Below are positions 59,256 through 64,000 of a DNA stretch of 64,000 nucleotides, piece after piece; position 1 is the first letter of the stretch, and every line of letters begins with the position of its first letter. Origin of the DNA: Limnohabitans sp. MMS-10A-192 (GTDB taxonomy: Bacteria; Pseudomonadota; Gammaproteobacteria; Burkholderiales; Burkholderiaceae_C); the NCBI RefSeq assembly GCF_003063335.1, contig NZ_NERX01000006.1, forward strand, positions 62,001 through 126,000, written 5' to 3'. The position numbers and the translations under genes were made by a program. Under the pieces are notes generated by a model. That model saw only the letters and a list, made by a program, of their open reading frames with translations, had not been told where the DNA came from and ran no database searches.

Positions 59256-59948
59256 TCACTCTGTCTTTTTGAAAGGCCGTCCCGCCCTGGCTGGCAAGAG
59301 CCTGCGCGGCGTGGACTGCTGCAACTCTTGCACAAACTGGGGGGAACCCATGGCCCATCCCGACAAGGCACTTTTGGTGAGTTGGTCTTTTTCCGATGCC
59401 GCCAACCCTGTGTGAACCAGTTCGAGGTAGGCCGCTTCACGCGCAAATGGCGTATTGCCCAGGCCCCAAAACAGGGCGTGTGGCGTCACCAATTTGTCGC
59501 TCACCTGCCCAATACAGTGCCTGTGGCTGGACCATTTGAAGTCGGCCGCCTGCGCCACCATGCCGGCACGCACCGGGTTCAGATCGATGTAGACCATGCA
59601 AGCCAAAAGATAGCGCTCACTCTCAATCAAATTGCTGCGGTAACGGCCTTCCCACAAAGTGCCGGTCCGCTGATGGCGCAAATTGAAGTAACGCACATAA
59701 CTGCGCCCCACGGCTTGCATGAGTTTGGGTACACCTTCATCCGTTTCAGGCGTGGCCAGCAAATGGAAATGGTTGTCCATGATCACGTACGCATGAATGG
59801 CCACTTTGAAAATCGCCGCTTGCTCACCCAGCAGCGTCAGCATTTTTTCCCGGTCAGCGTCATCACGCACGATGGCCTGGCGGTCATTGCCGCGCTGGAT
59901 GACGTGGTGCGGATAAGCGGCGACGGTGAGGCGGGGTTGGCGGGCCAT
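59256..59948 (-). CDS. REP-associated tyrosine transposase (RAYT)
   Basis: Y1/HUH single-strand transposase (230 residues) of the RAYT group, which acts on REP palindromes. The metal-binding HUH motif is His60-Phe-His62 (MDNHFHLLATP). The nucleophile Tyr is Tyr84 or Tyr87 in VGRSYVRYFNLRHQRTG. GTLWEGRYRSNLIESERYLL and YIDLNPVRAGMV are RAYT hallmarks. The N-terminus RLTVAAYPHHVIQRGNDRQ is complete and the frame is intact. Flanking palindromes at 59186, 59236 and 59978 are its likely substrates. It is probably a single domesticated copy. Confidence 0.9.
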   Translation of the reverse strand: MARQPRLTVAAYPHHVIQRGNDRQAIVRDDADREKMLTLLGEQAAIFKVAIHAYVIMDNHFHLLATPETDEGVPKLMQAVGRSYVRYFNLRHQRTGTLWEGRYRSNLIESERYLLACMVYIDLNPVRAGMVAQAADFKWSSHRHCIGQVSDKLVTPHALFWGLGNTPFAREAAYLELVHTGLAASEKDQLTKSALSGWAMGSPQFVQELQQSTPRRLLPARAGRPFKKTE

Positions 59949-59977
59949 TGGTTGCGAGGAACGGTCAAAAGAAACAG

Positions 59978-60004
59978 TTTAATTGGACTCTGACCCCAAT
60001 TAAA
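59978..60004. repeat. REP-like palindrome, right of RAYT
   Basis: TTTAATTGG and CCAATTAAA (9 bp, perfect) flank ACTCTGACC. Read on the - strand the core is TTAATTGGGGTCAGAGTCC, matching the left palindrome in inverted orientation. It lies 29 bases upstream of the transposase start. Confidence 0.8.
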
Positions 60005-60059
60005 TCAAAACGCCATGCTCGTGACTGACACCGATGGTTTTTGGCTTTAGGCTCAGCGC

Positions 60060-61415
60060 ATGAACTCAAGAACTTTACGCATCGGCACGGGAGCGGGCTA
60101 CGCGGGCGACCGCATCCCGCCTGCGGTGGAGCTGGCCGAGAAGGGGCAGCTGGACTATCTGGTTTTTGAATGCTTGGCTGAGCGCACGATTGCGCTGGCT
60201 CAGCTCGAACGCAGCCAGCATCCCGATCGCGGCTTTGACCCCATGCTGGCCGATCGCATGCGGGCAGTGCTCAAACCCTGTATGGACAACGGCACCCGCA
60301 TCATCAGCAACATGGGCGCAGCCAACCCTTTGCAAGCCGGGCACGCGGTGCTGGCCATCGCGCGCGAGCTGGGTCTGCGGCAGGTCAAGGTGGCTGTGGT
60401 GCTGGGCGACGATGTGCTGACCACGCTGACGGCAGGCCACCTTTCGCTGCCCGTGCTTGAATCGAGCCAAACCCTGGCCGACCTGCAGCCGCAGCTGATC
60501 TCGGCCAACGCCTATCTGGGCGCTGAGGCCTTGCTGCCCGCCTTGCAGACCGACGCCCACGTCATCATCACCGGCCGCGTGGCCGACCCTGCCCTGTTCC
60601 TCGCGCCCTTGATCCACCACTTTGGCTGGGCGCTGGACGACTGGGCGCGCCTGGGCAAAGGCGTGCTGGTCGGGCATTTGCTCGAATGCGCGGCGCAGAT
60701 CACCGGTGGCTACTTTGCCGACCCGGGTTTCAAGGACGTACCCCACATGGCCCGGCTGGGCTTTCCGCTGGCCGAGGTCAGCGCCTCGGGCGATGCCGTC
60801 ATCACCAAGGTGACGGGCTCGGGCGGTTGCGTCACGGTGGCCACGTGCACCGAACAATTGCTCTACGAAATCGAAAACCCCGCACGCTATCTGCAGCCCG
60901 ATGTGGTGGCCGATTTTTCACAGGTGCAGCTCACGCAGATCGGCCCTGACCGCGTGCAGGTCACGGGCGGCAACGGCAGCCCACGCACCGAGACGCTGAA
61001 AGTCACCCTGGGTTACCGCGATGGCTTCATCGGCGAGGGACAAATCTCTTACGCAGGCCCGGGCGCACTGGCACGCGGGCAACTGGCGCTCGATCTGGTG
61101 CGCACGCGGCTGGCCGATGCAGGCTACGCACAGCACGAAGGCCGCTATGACCTGATCGGCGTCAACGCCATCGCGGGCGAACCGATCACACACACAGAAC
61201 CGGCCGAAGTGCGCGCCCGCGTGGCGCTGCGCGTGCCCACGCAGCGTGAGGCTCAGCACGTGGCGCATGAAGTTGAAGCGCTTTACCTCAACGGCCCGGC
61301 GGGCGGCGGTGGCGCCACGCACTCGGTGCGCGAAGTCATCGCCGCTGCGGCCGTGCTGATGCCCCGCAGCGCGGTGCACACGCGCACCGCGCTGCTCAAC
61401 ACCGAAGGACTCTGA
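60060..61415 (+). CDS. AtuA family protein (DUF1446), copy 2
   Basis: Second AtuA-family protein (451 residues). Blocks shared with copy 1 include RIGTGAGYAGDR, SNMGAANPLQAG, VVLGDDVL, ITGRVADPALFLAPL and VGHLLECAAQITGG, while the rest is clearly divergent, so this is an old paralogue. The reaction is unknown. The next gene starts one base after its stop. Neighbours are a Bug receptor rather than CoA enzymes, hinting at a different carboxylate substrate. Confidence 0.85.
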   Translation: MNSRTLRIGTGAGYAGDRIPPAVELAEKGQLDYLVFECLAERTIALAQLERSQHPDRGFDPMLADRMRAVLKPCMDNGTRIISNMGAANPLQAGHAVLAIARELGLRQVKVAVVLGDDVLTTLTAGHLSLPVLESSQTLADLQPQLISANAYLGAEALLPALQTDAHVIITGRVADPALFLAPLIHHFGWALDDWARLGKGVLVGHLLECAAQITGGYFADPGFKDVPHMARLGFPLAEVSASGDAVITKVTGSGGCVTVATCTEQLLYEIENPARYLQPDVVADFSQVQLTQIGPDRVQVTGGNGSPRTETLKVTLGYRDGFIGEGQISYAGPGALARGQLALDLVRTRLADAGYAQHEGRYDLIGVNAIAGEPITHTEPAEVRARVALRVPTQREAQHVAHEVEALYLNGPAGGGGATHSVREVIAAAAVLMPRSAVHTRTALLNTEGL

Positions 61416-61416
61416 C

Positions 61417-61719
61417 ATGCTGCTGCGCGACATCGCCCACACCCGCACCGGAGACAAGGGCAACCGCTCCACCCTGTCGGTGATTGCCTACGACCCCAAA
61501 GACTTTGCCCTGCTCGAAAAAGCGCTCACGCCTGAGCGAGTGCGCCAGCACTATGCAGGCATCGTGCACGGCCCGGTCGAACGCTACAGCCTGCCCCAGC
61601 TGGGCGCGCTCAACTTCGTCATGCACCAGGCCTTGGGCGGCGGCGTGACCCGTTCGCTGGCACTGGACGCCCACGGGAAATGCCTGAGTGCCAAACTGCT
61701 GAGCCTTGTGATTGAATAA
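61417..61719 (+). CDS. Small AtuA-partner protein, copy 2
   Basis: A 100-residue protein equivalent to 11137-11520, with the shared N-terminal block RDIAHTRTGDKGNRSTLSV and a C-terminal segment ALGGGVTRSLALDAHGK. It lacks the extra tail of copy 1. It follows the AtuA gene with a one-base gap, indicating co-translation. This corresponds to the domain fused to AtuA in other bacteria; biochemical role unknown. Confidence 0.78.
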   Translation: MLLRDIAHTRTGDKGNRSTLSVIAYDPKDFALLEKALTPERVRQHYAGIVHGPVERYSLPQLGALNFVMHQALGGGVTRSLALDAHGKCLSAKLLSLVIE

Positions 61720-61747
61720 GCCCAGACCCTTGAACCAGGAACGACCC

Positions 61748-62713
61748 ATGAAGACCATCCATCTCGCCACCTTGCTGACCGCTGCGCTGCTGGCCACCGC
61801 CACAGCCCACGCGCAAAGCTACCCGAGCAAACCCATCAAGGCCATCGTGCCTTTTGCGGCGGGCAGCGCCACCGACCAGATCGGCCGCGCCTTTGTGCAG
61901 AAAATGTCCGAGCAACTGGGTCAGCCCATCATCATCGAGAACAAGGCCGGCGTGAACGGCATGTTGGGTGCCGACGCCGTGGCCAAAGCCGCACCCGATG
62001 GCTACACCCTGATGGTCGGCACCAACAGCACCAATGCCGCACTCAAGAGCCTGATGAAAAAGCTGCCCTACGACCAGGACACGGCTTTTGCGCCCATTGG
62101 CTACATGGGATCGGTGCCCCTGATCATCACGGTCAACAACGACGTGCCCGCCAAAAACCTCAAGGAGCTGGTCGCCTTGGCGAAGGCCAAACCGACACAG
62201 CTCACCTTTGCCAGCGCCAGCACATCGCAACGCGTCTCAACCGAAGTGCTGATGAGCATGTCGGGCATCCAAATGACGCATGTGCCCTACAAGAGCGGGC
62301 CTGCGGCCATGACCGACTTGATCGGCGGGCAAGTGAATTTGTTCTCCGCCGACTTTGCGGTGACATTGCCGCAAGTCAAAGCGGGCAAGATCCGCGGCCT
62401 GGCCGTCACATCCATGCAGCGCTCCAAGGCCATCCCCGAGCTGCCCACCGTGAACGAAGCCCTGGGCCTGAAAGACTACGAACTGATCGCCTACTTTGCG
62501 ATGTTCGCACCGGCGGGCACCCCTGCCGACGTGATCGCCAAGCTGAACAAGGCCCTGAACGCCGCAGCCAACGACAAAGACATCCAAGAGAAGTTCGCAG
62601 CCATTGGTTTTGAAACCGCCCCCGGCACCCCAGAAGCCCTGGCCCAGCGCAACAAGGCCGAAACCGTCAAATGGGCAAAGGCGATTCGTGACGCGAAAAT
62701 CGAAGCAGAGTGA
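61748..62713 (+). CDS. Bug-family periplasmic receptor, copy 3
   Basis: Bug/TctC-type receptor (321 residues) with the signal peptide KTIHLATLLTAALLATATAHA and the mature start QSYPSKPIKAIVPFAAG. IIIENKAGVNGMLGADAVAK is the family block. AGGAA precedes the ATG at 61748. It sits 28 bases after the AtuA partner gene, so the three probably form one operon in which the receptor recognises the compound processed by the AtuA pair (inference). No TctAB partner genes are present. Confidence 0.92.
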   Translation: MKTIHLATLLTAALLATATAHAQSYPSKPIKAIVPFAAGSATDQIGRAFVQKMSEQLGQPIIIENKAGVNGMLGADAVAKAAPDGYTLMVGTNSTNAALKSLMKKLPYDQDTAFAPIGYMGSVPLIITVNNDVPAKNLKELVALAKAKPTQLTFASASTSQRVSTEVLMSMSGIQMTHVPYKSGPAAMTDLIGGQVNLFSADFAVTLPQVKAGKIRGLAVTSMQRSKAIPELPTVNEALGLKDYELIAYFAMFAPAGTPADVIAKLNKALNAAANDKDIQEKFAAIGFETAPGTPEALAQRNKAETVKWAKAIRDAKIEAE

Positions 62714-62721
62714 CTCTCCAC

Positions 62722-63594
62722 TCAGACGGGCGACACATCCAGGGCTGGATAACGGTGCTTGAGCATGGCTTCCAGTCCAAACTCTTTGAGCAGCGCTTGT
62801 AAGCGTTCCGCAGCTGAACGCTTTTTCTGCCCGGTGTACTTGGCCAAAATCAGCTCGTTCTTCATCGAGTGCTCCCAACCCACCAGCTCGGTCACAGTGA
62901 CGGCGTAGCCCTGTGACTCCAGGTACAGGCAGCGCAGCACGTTGGTGAGTTGGCTGCCCACTTCGCGCGTGTGCAGGGGGTGGCGCCAGAGTTCGGCCAG
63001 AGGCGTGCGCTGCAGGTTCAGCGCCTTGTTCTGGTTGAGGGCCCGGGCCAGCTCGGCCTGGCAGCAAGGCACCAACACCATGTATTGGGCTTTCTTTTGA
63101 AGGCCAAAGGCGATGGCATCGTCGGTCGCGGTGTCGCAAGCGTGCAGCGCGGTGACCACGTCGATCTGCTCGGGCAGCTCGGCGCTTTGCGTCGACTCGG
63201 CCACGCTCACATTCAAAAACCGCATGCGCTCAAAGTGCAGCCGCTCGGCCAGCGCTTGTGACGACGCCACCAGCTCACTGCGGGTCTCAATGCCATAAAT
63301 CGTGCCCCGACCCAGCGCTTTGAAAAACAGGTCGTAAATGATGAAACCCAGGTAGGACTTGCCCGCGCCGTGGTCGGCCAACGTGGGGCCGCTGTCGCTG
63401 GCGGGCAGCTCCAGCAGCAGTTTTTCGATGAATTGGAACAGGTGGTAAACCTGCTTGAGCTTGCGGCGCGAGTCCTGGTTGAGCTTGCCGTCGCGGGTGA
63501 GGATGTGCAGTTGCTTGAGCAGCTCGACCGATTGACCAGGGCGCACTTCGGGCGGCAAGGCCTGGCTGTCAATAGCCTGTGTTTTTTTCTTCAT
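62722..63594 (-). CDS. SAM-dependent methyltransferase-like protein
   Basis: A 290-residue protein of the Methyltransf_32-type class I group. The SAM-binding motif I region reads TLADHGAGKSYLGFIIYDL, an acidic strand end follows in TIYGIETR, and VTALHACDTATDDAI plus LVPCCQAELARAL match family blocks seen in RNA-modifying or uncharacterised methyltransferases. The N-terminus is polar. Its start overlaps the upstream DUF1415 stop by 4 bases. The substrate is unknown. Confidence 0.8.
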   Translation of the reverse strand: MKKKTQAIDSQALPPEVRPGQSVELLKQLHILTRDGKLNQDSRRKLKQVYHLFQFIEKLLLELPASDSGPTLADHGAGKSYLGFIIYDLFFKALGRGTIYGIETRSELVASSQALAERLHFERMRFLNVSVAESTQSAELPEQIDVVTALHACDTATDDAIAFGLQKKAQYMVLVPCCQAELARALNQNKALNLQRTPLAELWRHPLHTREVGSQLTNVLRCLYLESQGYAVTVTELVGWEHSMKNELILAKYTGQKKRSAAERLQALLKEFGLEAMLKHRYPALDVSPV

Positions 63595-64000
63595 GGCGTG
63601 GGCCCCACATCCAGTTCCTTCCAGCCATCCAGCCCCAGCTTTTCCATCGTCGCCATATTCGTTTCGTAAATCATCTCGGCTTCAGGGAACGCTTCGACCG
63701 CCCGGTCGATGCTGGCTTCGCGGATCAGGTGCAGCGTGGGGTAAGGCGAGCGGTTGGTGAAGTTGGTGATGTCGTCCGGCTCGGTGTCCGCAAACTGGAA
63801 GTCCGGGTGAAAACTCGCGATCTGAAATTCACCTTCCAAGTCGAGCTCTTGCAACACCGCATCGGCTTCATCCAGAAAGTCGTTGAACTCCAAAAAATCG
63901 CGCAGCATCTGCGGCACGATCAGCAGCACGGTCTCTCGCTCTTCGGCAGGCAGAACGGCCAACGCCTGGAGTTGTTCGATCAGTTCGTCACGCAGGCCTT
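63591..64000 (-). CDS. DUF1415 family protein (5' partial at window edge)
   Basis: C-terminal 135 residues of a DUF1415 protein; the frame stays open to the right edge, so the start lies outside. Visible blocks are LLIVPQMLRDFLEFNDFLDE, GEFQIASFHPDFQFAD and NFTNRSPYPTLHLIREAS. Related proteins are about 190 residues long, so about 50 are missing. Function unknown. It is coupled to the methyltransferase gene by ATGA. Confidence 0.85.
   Translation of the reverse strand, partial: GLRDELIEQLQALAVLPAEERETVLLIVPQMLRDFLEFNDFLDEADAVLQELDLEGEFQIASFHPDFQFADTEPDDITNFTNRSPYPTLHLIREASIDRAVEAFPEAEMIYETNMATMEKLGLDGWKELDVGPTP

Overview
The window looks like a chromosomal stretch from a Burkholderiales betaproteobacterium, most likely Comamonadaceae (Limnohabitans/Rhodoferax/Acidovorax neighbourhood). 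This is inferred from gene order (mla - ABC-2 - ibaG - murA - his - tat, and petABC-sspAB), from the three Bug-type periplasmic receptors, from high GC codon use and from dense ATGA gene overlaps. No species assignment is possible from sequence reading alone. Almost all of the DNA is coding. The only gene-free stretch above 300 bases (21185-21499) holds a striking pair of hairpins.

Bases 1-21184 are a catabolic region. It opens with the 3' part of a biotin-dependent acyl-CoA carboxylase subunit and an acyl-CoA dehydrogenase on the + strand. Facing them on the - strand is a branched-chain-type ABC importer (two permeases, two ATPases, one binding protein) with an acyl-CoA ligase embedded in it. 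Next come an AtuA-family gene with its small partner, then 3-oxoadipate CoA-transferase (pcaIJ). A cluster between two Bug receptors follows: VOC-fold protein, MhpA-like flavin hydroxylase, IclR regulator, FAH-family hydrolase and hotdog thioesterase. The region ends with 3-oxoadipyl-CoA thiolase (pcaF). Together these suggest uptake and CoA activation of a carboxylic acid, plus ring hydroxylation and the last steps of the beta-ketoadipate route to succinyl-CoA and acetyl-CoA.

Bases 21185-35713 are mostly housekeeping: DUF1841, Nudix, DUF815 ATPase, argJ, secA, dciA, tRNA-Thr(UGU), sspAB, the cytochrome bc1 operon petABC, mscL, pdxA, a Nif3-family gene and a DegS/DegQ-like protease. Several rho-independent terminators mark the unit boundaries.

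Bases 35734-52809 form one long - strand array read from mlaF to tatC: mlaFEDACB (lipid transport), an ABC-2 exporter, ibaG, murA, hisGDCBHA, a hexose-phosphate mutarotase, hisFIE, a DUF4870-like membrane protein, a HIT hydrolase and tatABC. Upstream on the same strand lie gltBD (glutamate synthase). Beyond gltB is a REP-associated tyrosine transposase (RAYT) flanked by inverted REP-like palindromes, one of which abuts the likely gltB promoter.

Bases 60060-64000 carry a second AtuA-family pair with a third Bug receptor, a SAM methyltransferase and a truncated DUF1415 gene running off the right edge.

The least explained items are: the two adjacent hairpins with mutually complementary 26-nt loops, the RAYT/REP unit at the gltB promoter, the two AtuA operons of unknown chemistry, and the catabolic cluster with an atypical VOC protein. 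I saw no CRISPR array, prophage, toxin-antitoxin module or defence locus.
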